DNA of 64,000 bases, taken from NCBI RefSeq assembly GCF_038630985.1, contig NZ_CP152049.1, positions 5,848,501 through 5,912,500 of the forward strand. Reading direction: 5' to 3'. Below, one piece after another: positions 17,433 through 24,863 of the stretch. The translations under genes were made by a program, and so were the position numbers. This stretch comes from Paenibacillus sp. FSL H8-0548 (lineage in GTDB: Bacteria; Bacillota; Bacilli; Paenibacillales; Paenibacillaceae). The notes beneath the pieces were generated by a model that worked only from the letters and a program-made list of their open reading frames with translations, made no database searches and was not told where the DNA came from. The first letter of the stretch is position 1; every line of letters begins with the position of its first letter.

Positions 17433-18425
17433 TTATTTGATTACCGCTTCGCTCACTTTAATTTCAGATGGTATTAATTCCAGCTTGAAGAACGTATCAG
17501 CGATGCTCTGCTGCGCAGCAATCGTATCGTCGCTAACGCGAATGATACCCCAGCCGCGATGAGCTAACGCCTGCTCAAGCGGAGCTGTATCAAGGCCAAG
17601 CGCAGGTGCCAGCAGCTTAGCCACTTCAGACTGATGATCTTTCGCCCACTTATCCGTTTCATCCAGCTGCTCCAAAATAACATCAATCGCCTTCGTATTC
17701 GACTTTGCGAAATCACGTGAAGCCAAATAAAACTCATAGTTTTTCACTAGGCCTTCTCCATCAGCAAGAACACGTGCCTTCGTTGCAAGCTGTGCCACCG
17801 AGTAGAAAGGCTCCCAAATAACCCACGCATCGACATTGCCGCTCTCGAATGCTGCCCTTGCATCTGCTGGCGGAAGGAAGACGACCTCAACATCGCTGTA
17901 CGCTAGCCCCTCTCTCTCCAAGTACTTCACAAGCAAATAATGCACGTTGGAGCCTTTGTTGAGAGCAACTTTTTTCCCTTTTAAATCAGCCGACGATTGA
18001 ATCGAAGATTTTTCTGGTACGAGTATGCTTTCTGCCTTCGGACTCTCCGGCGAGTGCGCGAGATAAACCAGTGGCGCGCCAGCTGCCTGTGCGAAAATCG
18101 GAGGTGCTTCACCTGTATGACCAAAATCAATACTGCCAACATTTAGCGCTTCCAGCAGCTGTGGACCACCCGGAAACTCCGTCCATTCGACGCTGTAGCC
18201 GGCCTCCTTCAGCTTATCCTCAAGACCGCCACGCTCCTTCAAAATGTTCACTGAAGCATACTTCTGATAGCCGATTCGCACCGATTTCGCTTTCGTTTCT
18301 TCCTTTCCTGCGACCTTGCCATCATTATTCGCGCTGCATGCGGAAACAACTAGCAATACCGCAATCATCAAGAGGGCCATTATCCATGCCGTACCTTTTT
18401 TCCTGACCGCTATACCTTTATTCAT
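17433..18425 (-). CDS. ssuA: Aliphatic sulfonate-binding lipoprotein
   Basis: A 330-residue periplasmic-type binding protein tethered by a lipid: signal sequence with lipobox VSAC at about residue 30. The NMT1/SsuA fold is seen in VRIGYQKYASVNILKERGGL, GSIDFGHTGEAPPIFAQAAG, KKVALNKGSNVHYLLVKYL and VDAWVIWEPF. It delivers alkanesulfonates to SsuC. It is the first gene of the operon, 31 bp ahead of ssuD, so the promoter lies in 18426-18686. Sequence alone cannot separate sulfonate from taurine specificity, but the neighbouring ssuD supports sulfonates. Confidence 0.92.
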   Translation of the reverse strand: MNKGIAVRKKGTAWIMALLMIAVLLVVSACSANNDGKVAGKEETKAKSVRIGYQKYASVNILKERGGLEDKLKEAGYSVEWTEFPGGPQLLEALNVGSIDFGHTGEAPPIFAQAAGAPLVYLAHSPESPKAESILVPEKSSIQSSADLKGKKVALNKGSNVHYLLVKYLEREGLAYSDVEVVFLPPADARAAFESGNVDAWVIWEPFYSVAQLATKARVLADGEGLVKNYEFYLASRDFAKSNTKAIDVILEQLDETDKWAKDHQSEVAKLLAPALGLDTAPLEQALAHRGWGIIRVSDDTIAAQQSIADTFFKLELIPSEIKVSEAVIK

Positions 18426-18472
18426 CTTTACTCACTACCCCTTTGCTTCACTCATTTTTTAAAAAACTCATA

Positions 18473-18492
18473 ATTCCCATGTAATTACTACG
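18473..18492. promoter_or_regulatory. Candidate operator repeat, ssuA side
   Basis: The 20-mer ATTCCCATGTAATTACTACG matches 18649-18668 at 15 of 20 positions. It starts 48 nt before the ssuA start codon. The pair flanks the divergent promoter region, as expected for operators of the local regulator or of a sulfur regulator such as CymR. Confidence 0.5.
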
Positions 18493-18648
18493 CTTTATGT
18501 ACATCGAAATTATCATCTCAGCTTCACAGTGTCAATACGATAAGGAAAAAAGAGGAGGTATGAGGAGCAGTGAGGAAAATGATCCGTTATTTTGCATTTA
18601 TTAATTGAAGTTTAAAGAGCCATAGATTATGATTATAAATATCTTATT

Positions 18649-18668
18649 ATTCCTACGTAATAACTATG
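18649..18668. promoter_or_regulatory. Candidate operator repeat, regulator side
   Basis: The 20-mer ATTCCTACGTAATAACTATG, direct repeat of 18473-18492, ends 18 nt before the first possible start of the regulator. Its position would block that gene's own expression. Confidence 0.5.
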
Positions 18669-18686
18669 ATTTTATAGCAGTTTGGA

Positions 18687-19901
18687 ATGGAGCGCTCCAA
18701 TATGTTGAATGAAAGCTTTAATCTTCTAAGCCTGCAGGAGGCAATGGACATATTAGGCATCAGTCGTGCGACCATTGACCGCTGGCGCAAGGATAAGCAG
18801 CTTCCTCATATCAAAATAGGCAAGGAAGTATGGATTGATAAGCAGCAGCTTCAAAATTGGATTCAGCTGCATGGAATAGCTAATATGCAGCGTCCGTCTC
18901 TATCAGGCAGCTTGAACGAAAAAATCGTTACCATCGGTTACCAGAGCGGAGCCGCCCTTCTGTGGAGCCCTTTAATTATTAAGCAGCTTGGTTTCTTTGA
19001 AGAAGAGCTGCTCCGGATGTCTCCCTCGATCCGTTATCAGGTTCGTTGGGTGAATGCCCCTAACGGAATGGAGCTTGTCGAGGAGCTTCTTGCCGGACGC
19101 GTACACATCGCCTCCGTGGGCGATTATCCGATCATTGCCAGCCGTGCTCTAAGCAATTTGCTTCCAGGCTTCCAGCCACAGGTCATCGCCTTTGACGGAA
19201 AAACAAGCAGCGGCGGCGGCATTTCTCTAGTCGTTCCTACGGGCAGCAAGGTTGATCACCCAGAAGCTTTGTCCTCATTGTCCGTATCCACCGTAGGCAA
19301 TTCCAGCTCCTCGTATCGTCTGAAGGAGTGGATGAATACATTTGGACTTCATTCCGAGCCGATCATTCATCGCGGCATGGGCGACTGTCTTAACACGATA
19401 CTAGAGGGTCAAGTTGACGCTAGCATGCTATGGGAGCCATATTTAAGCTGGGTTCAATCGATTGGCGCCGGCACCCCGCTTCTTCCCGAAGGTATCGGCG
19501 GTGATTATTTAACTGGATTGATGACAGACGGCAAATGGTCGCGGGAAAATGAGCCCATCGTGATCGCTTATTTGAAAGCTCATCTGCGTGCTCATGAATT
19601 CATTCGCAATGAACGAGACCGAGCAGCCGAGCTTATCCATCAAGCAAGCGGCTTCCCTCTCCTGCTCGTACATCTTGTATTATCGAAAATTCGCTGGGAC
19701 GCCTCTATTTACAGCCGGGATTTACAGACGCTGAATCGATTTGACGAGGAAAATACAAATTGGCTTTCTGCTTATAAGCGAGATTCGAGTGGACTGGAGT
19801 TCCGCAAGCAATTTTTGCAGGAGGCGGTAGAAGCGCTTAGCCTCCCTATTCTGCCTGATTCTCCTCTGCCGGGAGATTGGTCAACTGATCATTTATATTA
19901 A
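18687..19901 (+). CDS. Excisionase-type HTH fused to SsuA-like binding domain; probable sulfonate regulator
   Basis: A 404-residue soluble protein with no signal peptide. Residues about 10-65 form a helix-turn-helix of the excisionase/MerR-like kind: LLSLQEAMDILGISRATIDR, then WRKDKQLPHIKIGKEVWID. Residues about 78-390 are an NMT1/SsuA-like binding domain: VTIGYQSGAALLWSPLIIKQ, GRVHIASVGDYPIIASRA, SSSYRLKEWMNTFGL and DASMLWEPYLSWVQ. It therefore looks like a cytoplasmic one-component sensor made from a transport binding fold. It is divergent from ssuADCB. Two starts are possible, 18687 and 18702; the latter has GGAG 9 nt upstream. A 12-bp palindrome TGGAGCGCTCCA spans the first start codon region. 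Function as a regulator is inferred. Confidence 0.85.
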   Translation: MERSNMLNESFNLLSLQEAMDILGISRATIDRWRKDKQLPHIKIGKEVWIDKQQLQNWIQLHGIANMQRPSLSGSLNEKIVTIGYQSGAALLWSPLIIKQLGFFEEELLRMSPSIRYQVRWVNAPNGMELVEELLAGRVHIASVGDYPIIASRALSNLLPGFQPQVIAFDGKTSSGGGISLVVPTGSKVDHPEALSSLSVSTVGNSSSSYRLKEWMNTFGLHSEPIIHRGMGDCLNTILEGQVDASMLWEPYLSWVQSIGAGTPLLPEGIGGDYLTGLMTDGKWSRENEPIVIAYLKAHLRAHEFIRNERDRAAELIHQASGFPLLLVHLVLSKIRWDASIYSRDLQTLNRFDEENTNWLSAYKRDSSGLEFRKQFLQEAVEALSLPILPDSPLPGDWSTDHLY

Positions 19902-19919
19902 CGATCTTTAGCACGATTG

Positions 19920-19956
19920 CAGAAGGCCGCCGAGCAAATGCCCGGCGGCCTTCTAT
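19920..19956 (+). terminator. Hairpin terminator between convergent genes
   Basis: A 12-bp perfect GC-rich stem AGAAGGCCGCCG / CGGCGGCCTTCT with a 10-nt loop directly after the regulator stop and before the end of the convergent TrpD-like gene. The T run after it is short (TATAT), so it may be a weak bidirectional terminator. Confidence 0.7.
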
Positions 19957-19965
19957 ATGACGCAA

Positions 19966-21015
19966 TTACGTTGTACGGCAAGTCAAAGCATTTTCGCTGC
20001 GCATTGCATTTTTCCATTTGCGATAAAGGTCCCACGGAGTGCCATTATCAAGCAAATCCTTGCAAATATAAAGTCCTTCCTCCACAGATTCCGCCCTCTC
20101 TGCCAGCTTCAGTCTTACTGCAGCGTTAAGCAGCACTTGATTAGCGAAAGCAATGTGACCGTTTCCTTGCAGAATTGCTTCTGCTTCACGCAGCTGCTCG
20201 GCTGGCGTCCAAGCGATTTCTGGTACCGCCGTCTCTAATCCATAGGCATCCGGATTAATAATGTGAAGCTGCGATTGTCCATTTTCTACAAAATAAGTAC
20301 GCGTCGGGCGCTCAATGAATAAATCCTCGGAACCTTCATTTCCTTGCACAATAAGCGCTTTTTTATAGTTCAAATGGTTCGCCAGCTGTGCTATCCGATC
20401 AAATACCGTATTATGGTAAACACCAAATATCAAATAAGGGGAATGTGCGAAATCGATCAGCTTCTCAGCCGTATTCAGCACCGTACGCATGCCTAGCTCG
20501 ATTCGGATGGAACGAAGCGCCTTCAGAGGGGGACACCATTCTTCAGTTGGTACGTAAAGCACTCCTGTATCCATCGCCGCCTTAACGATCTGCTCGCGAG
20601 AAAGCATAGCCGCATCAATACCAGCCTCATGCAGTAAATCATGCAAGGTGATGCCCCACTTAGGAGGCAGGGATTCCGCACCATGCAGCGTAATTGGCAA
20701 TCCTGCTGCTGCGAGAACAAATGCGGTAGGGAAAGTAGCGTAAAATGATTTTTTCCTGCCGTCATATGGCCCCGCACAATCCAGCCCCTGCTCTACTTGC
20801 ACACGGTGGGATCGGCTGCGGCATTCCATCACAAAAGCTTCAAGCTCCTCTACACTTTCCATTTTTATTCGCTCCGCGATAAAAAAAGCGCCGATTTGCG
20901 CTGGGGTCGCCTTTAGATCGAGGATCGCTTCGGCCGCAACCCTTGCTTCATCATAAGTAAGATCACGCGCTCCCCGTTTACCGCGGCCAACTTCCTTTAG
21001 TAGATTCGTAATCAT
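19966..21015 (-). CDS. Anthranilate phosphoribosyltransferase-like (TrpD2/YbiB-type) protein
   Basis: A 349-residue protein of the glycosyltransferase family 3 / TrpD fold: N-terminal helical domain with LTYDEARVAAEAILDLKATP and AQIGAFFIAERIKMESVEEL, and a phosphoribosyl-transfer-like domain with DCAGPYDGRKKSFYATFPTA and ITLHGAESLPPKWGIT. The TrpD diphosphate motif GTGGD is not present; DCAGPYDGRKKS stands in its place, as in TrpD2-type proteins that are not tryptophan enzymes. It lies 13 bp after the ANTAR regulator and is probably co-transcribed with it, next to nitrite reductase. The start at 21015 is chosen for GGGGGG upstream; a start at 21102 would overlap the regulator. Its role in nitrogen metabolism is unknown. 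Confidence 0.8.
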   Translation of the reverse strand: MITNLLKEVGRGKRGARDLTYDEARVAAEAILDLKATPAQIGAFFIAERIKMESVEELEAFVMECRSRSHRVQVEQGLDCAGPYDGRKKSFYATFPTAFVLAAAGLPITLHGAESLPPKWGITLHDLLHEAGIDAAMLSREQIVKAAMDTGVLYVPTEEWCPPLKALRSIRIELGMRTVLNTAEKLIDFAHSPYLIFGVYHNTVFDRIAQLANHLNYKKALIVQGNEGSEDLFIERPTRTYFVENGQSQLHIINPDAYGLETAVPEIAWTPAEQLREAEAILQGNGHIAFANQVLLNAAVRLKLAERAESVEEGLYICKDLLDNGTPWDLYRKWKNAMRSENALTCRTT

Positions 21016-21028
21016 CGCATGACCCCCC

Positions 21029-21646
21029 TTATTTCTGATCCTGTAAAATTTGATACACCTTAACGATTGAAGTAGCCACATCAACCATCCGTTTCCGTTC
21101 ATTCATCGCTTGCTTACGCAGCACATCATAGGCTTCGGCTTCGGATATATTTTTTATTTTGCACAATATTCCTTTGGCCATATCAATCCATTTCCGCTCC
21201 TCAAGACGCCCCTCGAGCTGCTTTCTCTCATTATTCCATTGCAGCCTCTCAAAGCATTGCTTAGATCCAAAATGCAGTGCCCAGTGCAGCTCCTGCTCGC
21301 TCATCGAAGGCGTTAATATACCATCGATAGGCACATCGTCCTCGCAAAAGGCAGCGGACAGAGAAGCACTGCTCGCACTGCACCACCATAGCATCGGTAT
21401 CGTCTTATGCTTTAGCAGCCTTGAACCCCACATTCGCACCTCATTCAGCGGCATATGCAAAATAACCGCATCCGCACTGCCCATCTGCAGCTCTGCTTTC
21501 TGCTCATCTCCTGCGCGCAGAACCTGATAGCCATGGGATTCAAGCTTATATTTTGGTGTTTGTTTTTTGAATAGCTCTTCCGACTGAGGCTCTACCAATG
21601 CCCTCCCTATTGCTGCACCATGATCGACTACCAACAAAGAACGCAT
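21029..21646 (-). CDS. ANTAR-domain transcription antitermination regulator
   Basis: A 205-residue protein. Residues about 1-130 form a receiver-like domain (RSLLVVDHGAA at the N-terminus) that has lost most of the acidic phosphorylation pocket: no clear DD pair follows the first strand. Residues about 140-200 are an ANTAR RNA-binding domain: EERKWIDMAKGILCKIKNIS, then EAEAYDVLRKQAMNERKRMV. ANTAR proteins bind a hexaloop hairpin in nascent leaders and prevent termination; such a hairpin and terminator lie just ahead of nirB at 21810-21905. It is therefore the likely nitrate/nitrite-responsive activator of the nir operon. It is transcribed divergently and is followed by the TrpD-like gene. Confidence 0.87.
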   Translation of the reverse strand: MRSLLVVDHGAAIGRALVEPQSEELFKKQTPKYKLESHGYQVLRAGDEQKAELQMGSADAVILHMPLNEVRMWGSRLLKHKTIPMLWWCSASSASLSAAFCEDDVPIDGILTPSMSEQELHWALHFGSKQCFERLQWNNERKQLEGRLEERKWIDMAKGILCKIKNISEAEAYDVLRKQAMNERKRMVDVATSIVKVYQILQDQK

Positions 21647-21744
21647 GTAGAAGCGCCCCCTCCCATTCGACTTTTGATATCCCTGTCATTATATATAACA
21701 CGAAAATCATGTTTTTGTCATTCTTAAGTTTTTCCTGAAGTATA

Positions 21745-21761
21745 TGTCATGTATATTGACA
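21745..21761. promoter_or_regulatory. GlnR/TnrA-type box
   Basis: TGTCATGTATATTGACA matches the 17-bp consensus TGTNA-N7-TNACA exactly. It overlaps the -35 hexamer TTGACA of the nir promoter, which fits repression by GlnR when nitrogen is plentiful. Confidence 0.8.
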
Positions 21762-21785
21762 TGAGTTCGTCTGTTGTTGTATATT
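21756..21785 (+). promoter_or_regulatory. nir operon promoter
   Basis: -35 TTGACA (21756-21761), 18-bp spacer, -10 TATATT (21780-21785). The transcript would start near 21792 and so include the hairpin and terminator of the leader. Confidence 0.7.
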
Positions 21786-21809
21786 TACGTTATCAACCAC
21801 ATATCATTC

Positions 21810-21831
21810 ACGAATACAACGATGTATTCGT
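21810..21831 (+). ncRNA. ANTAR-target hexaloop hairpin in nir leader
   Basis: A perfect 8-bp stem ACGAATAC / GTATTCGT closes a six-base loop AACGAT. ANTAR targets carry hexaloops with A at position 1 and G at position 4, and both are present. I could not find the usual second hairpin (P1) upstream with confidence. Confidence 0.75.
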
Positions 21832-21845
21832 TTGAAGCGGCAAAG

Positions 21846-21920
21846 AAGCCTGCTTTCGTTCTCAAGGGAGATGTACGTTTTCCCCTTTAGCGCGTAGCAG
21901 GCTTTTATTATTTTTATTAC
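21846..21920 (+). terminator. Leader terminator of the nir operon (conditional)
   Basis: AGCCTGCT (21847-21854) pairs with AGCAGGCT (21896-21903), with an inner AAGGGA/TCCCCTT stem, followed by TTTATTATTTTTATT. It lies between the hexaloop hairpin and nirB, so read-through must be controlled, most simply by the ANTAR protein. Confidence 0.85.
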
Positions 21921-21949
21921 AGATAAAGTTTTGAGAGGAGAGAAATACA

Positions 21950-24391
21950 ATGACTACATCTAAAAAGAAATTAGTGCTGATCGGAAACGGCATGGCAGGA
22001 GTACGGGCGATTGAGCATTTATTAAAGCTTTCTCCTGAAAGCTACGACATTACGATCTTCGGTGCCGAGCCGCATCCCAATTATAATCGAATCATGCTTT
22101 CCTCCGTCCTGGCCGGCGGTGCAGATATGCAAGAAATCGTCATCAACGACTGGAGCTGGTACACCGACAATAATATTACCTTATACACCGGACACAAGGT
22201 AACCAAGATTGATACCGAGCGCAAAAAAGTCACCTCGCACCTTGGCATTGAAGCGGCTTACGATGTGATCATTATCGCTACTGGCTCGAACCCCTTCATG
22301 CTGCCCCTTCCTGGCGCAGACAAAGAAGGCGTAATCGCCTTCCGTGATATCCATGATTGCGAGGTCATGATTGACACATCCAAGAAGTACAAGAAAGCAG
22401 TCGTCATCGGGGGCGGCCTGCTCGGAATTGAAGCAGCACGAGGTCTCCTCCATTTGGGTATGGAAGTTAACGTCGTCCATATTCACCCCTACTTGATGGA
22501 ACGCCAATTGGACCTAACCGCCTCCAAGATGCTGCAAAGCGAGCTGGAAGCGCAAGGGATGCAGTTTTTATTGCAAAAAAGCACAGCTTCTATTAAAGGA
22601 AAAAAACGTGCTGCCGGATTAGCTTTTACTGACGGCACTGAAGTAGACGGGGATTTAGTCGTCATGGCTGTAGGGATCAAGCCAAATGTTGAGCTTGCCA
22701 AAGCAGCAGGGCTCGAAGTCAATCGGGGCATCGTTATTAATGACTTCATGCAAACGAGCATACCTGACATCTATGCCGTGGGCGAATGCGCGGAGCACAG
22801 GGGTATCGCTTATGGCCTTGTTGCACCGCTCTATGAACAAGGCGCGGTGCTGGCGAAACATCTAGCTGGTGTTGAAACGGCTGGTTATGCAGGCTCAGTC
22901 ACCTCGACCAAGCTTAAAGTATCCGGCGTTGATGTGTTCTCGGCAGGACGTTTTGTCGAATCGCCCGGCACGCGCTCGCTAAAAATTCAGGATGATCTGG
23001 CAGGCACTTATAAAAAAATCGTTATTCAAGATGGCAAGCTCGTTGGCGCGGTACTATTCGGGGATATCTCAGACGGTGCTGAATTATTTGCTTCTATTAA
23101 GAAGGGTGAATCTGTTGCGGGACGTGAGAAGGAAATATTGCTTGGCATCTCATCCGATCTGCTAGGCCAATCCTCTGGCGGCAACCGACTCGAAGCGATG
23201 GCGGATGACGAAATTATTTGCGGCTGCAACGGCGTATCGAAAGGCACCATTGCTGAAGCAATCACGACCAAGGGCTGCAATACGGTAGGCTCCATCAAAT
23301 CCTGCACGAAGGCTTCCGCATCCTGCGGCGGCTGCAAGCCGCTAGTTGAAGGCTTGCTTGCTCTCTACTCCGGCGATTCGACCGGCGAACCAGTTAAAGA
23401 AGGCATTTGCGGCTGTACCTCACTTAACCGAGATGAGATTGTTGAGGGCATTACAAGCATGCGCCTAATGAGCACCAATGAGGTTATGAACGTACTCGGC
23501 TGGCATAATGCTGAGGGCTGCACGAAATGCCGTCCTGCACTCAATTACTATCTGGGCATGCTGTATCCAGAAGAATACGTCGATGAGAAGGAATCCCGTA
23601 TTACGAATGAGCGTTATCATGCGAATATTCAGAAGGACGGTACCTTCTCCGTCGTGCCTCGTATTTATGGAGGGGTAACCTCCCCTGCGGATTTGAAGAA
23701 AATCGCTGAGGTGGCCGAGAAATTCGAAGTACCGATGGTGAAGTTCACCGGTGGGCAACGGCTAGACCTGCTGGGTGTAAAGAAAGAGGATCTTCCAAAA
23801 ATTTGGGCTGAGCTTGACATGCCGTCCGGACACGCTTACGGAAAAACGCTGCGTACCGTTAAAACATGTGTCGGCAATACATTCTGCCGATTCGGTACAC
23901 AGGATTCCATCGGTATGGGCATCCGAATGGAGAAAGCCTTTGAGCGACTGAATGCTCCTGCTAAGGTTAAGCTTGCGGTATCAGGCTGTCCTCGAAATTG
24001 TGCAGAATCGACGATTAAGGATTTTGGCGTTATCGCCATTGATGGCGGCTGGGAGCTGCATGTGGGTGGAAATGGCGGTATTAAGGTAAGAGCAACCGAG
24101 CTGCTGACGATCGTGAAAACAGAGGATGAGGTCATGGAATGGTCCTCCGCCTTCCTGCAGCTATACCGCGAACAAGCACAATGGAATGAGCGTACAGCAC
24201 AGTGGATTGAGCGTGTCGGTCTTGAGTACGTGAAGACAGCGCTCGAGAAGCAAGAGGATCGCCTTGACCTTGTGGCAAGGATCGAGAAAACGCTGAGCCT
24301 CACCACAGATCCTTGGAAGCAAATCGTAGAAACTGATGAGCTTCGCAAAAATTTCGAGAAATTATCCACTGCTCAGCCTGCGCAAATCTAG
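21950..24391 (+). CDS. nirB: Assimilatory nitrite reductase (NADH), large subunit
   Basis: An 813-residue siroheme enzyme that reduces nitrite to ammonium. Domains: NAD(P)H/FAD oxidoreductase (about 1-400; LVLIGNGMAGVRAIEHLL, VIIATGSNPF, VVIGGGLLGIEAARGL, DIYAVGECAEH); two BFD-type [2Fe-2S] segments (about 423-475 with CGCNGVSKGTIAEAI and SCGGCKPLVEG, and about 484-535 with CGCTSLNRDEIVEGI and GCTKCRPALNYY); and a nitrite/sulfite reductase domain (about 550-800) with the siroheme/[4Fe-4S] cysteines in CVGNTFCRFG and SGCPRNCAES. Start ATG 21950 follows GAGGAGAG. It is the first gene after the controlled leader and is followed 22 bp later by nirD. Confidence 0.95.
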   Translation: MTTSKKKLVLIGNGMAGVRAIEHLLKLSPESYDITIFGAEPHPNYNRIMLSSVLAGGADMQEIVINDWSWYTDNNITLYTGHKVTKIDTERKKVTSHLGIEAAYDVIIIATGSNPFMLPLPGADKEGVIAFRDIHDCEVMIDTSKKYKKAVVIGGGLLGIEAARGLLHLGMEVNVVHIHPYLMERQLDLTASKMLQSELEAQGMQFLLQKSTASIKGKKRAAGLAFTDGTEVDGDLVVMAVGIKPNVELAKAAGLEVNRGIVINDFMQTSIPDIYAVGECAEHRGIAYGLVAPLYEQGAVLAKHLAGVETAGYAGSVTSTKLKVSGVDVFSAGRFVESPGTRSLKIQDDLAGTYKKIVIQDGKLVGAVLFGDISDGAELFASIKKGESVAGREKEILLGISSDLLGQSSGGNRLEAMADDEIICGCNGVSKGTIAEAITTKGCNTVGSIKSCTKASASCGGCKPLVEGLLALYSGDSTGEPVKEGICGCTSLNRDEIVEGITSMRLMSTNEVMNVLGWHNAEGCTKCRPALNYYLGMLYPEEYVDEKESRITNERYHANIQKDGTFSVVPRIYGGVTSPADLKKIAEVAEKFEVPMVKFTGGQRLDLLGVKKEDLPKIWAELDMPSGHAYGKTLRTVKTCVGNTFCRFGTQDSIGMGIRMEKAFERLNAPAKVKLAVSGCPRNCAESTIKDFGVIAIDGGWELHVGGNGGIKVRATELLTIVKTEDEVMEWSSAFLQLYREQAQWNERTAQWIERVGLEYVKTALEKQEDRLDLVARIEKTLSLTTDPWKQIVETDELRKNFEKLSTAQPAQI

Positions 24392-24413
24392 AACTTTTGG
24401 GAGGAATACACCT

Positions 24414-24728
24414 ATGACAACGAAGCTGCTGGTAGCCAACCTATCGGATATCGATATAAAGGGATCACGCACCATCAAAATTAAGGAAACTGAAATCGCC
24501 GTATTTCGCCTGACTGACGGCAGCGTACTAGCCGTCGAAAATAAATGCCCACATAAGGGCGGTGTATTATCGGAAGGGATGGTGTGCGGCACAGCCGTAC
24601 ATTGTCCGCTCCACGATTGGAAAATCGATCTGCGCAGCGGCCGCGTTCAGGAGCCCGATGAAGGGTGTGTCGTCACCTTCGAGACGGAAATCGATCAAGT
24701 GAGCGGCTCTATATATGTAACGATTTAA
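24414..24728 (+). CDS. nirD: Nitrite reductase small subunit, Rieske-type
   Basis: A 104-residue Rieske [2Fe-2S] protein with the ligands in CPHKGG and CPLHDW. It partners with NirB for NADH-dependent nitrite reduction in the cytoplasm. Start ATG 24414 has GGGAGGA 8 nt upstream; the longer frame starting at 24336 would overlap nirB and is rejected. Its size matches usual NirD. Confidence 0.93.
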   Translation: MTTKLLVANLSDIDIKGSRTIKIKETEIAVFRLTDGSVLAVENKCPHKGGVLSEGMVCGTAVHCPLHDWKIDLRSGRVQEPDEGCVVTFETEIDQVSGSIYVTI

Positions 24729-24740
24729 GAGGACGTAACA

Positions 24741-24782
24741 ATGGCGTACGTAAAACCTGATATAGCATTGGGCGCAAGCTAA
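24741..24782 (+). CDS. Possible 13-codon ORF or gene remnant between nirD and the SUMT gene
   Basis: ATG with AGAGGACG upstream encodes MAYVKPDIALGAS, then a stop. The ribosome site is good but the peptide is tiny. It could be a leader peptide for the next gene or the N-terminal stub of a lost gene. Evidence is only the ribosome site and position. Confidence 0.25.
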   Translation: MAYVKPDIALGAS

Positions 24783-24863
24783 AGAAACATCCATCCGTTG
24801 CTCCTTGCAGCAGCCAAGCCATTGAACACTAAAAATAGCGGTACGAGCCAAAGGGGGCAGCTT

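Noticed and set aside
21780..21810. Second (P1) ANTAR hairpin in the nir leader
   Set aside because: I found no stem with a six-base loop carrying A1 and G4 in this stretch; only P2 is clear.
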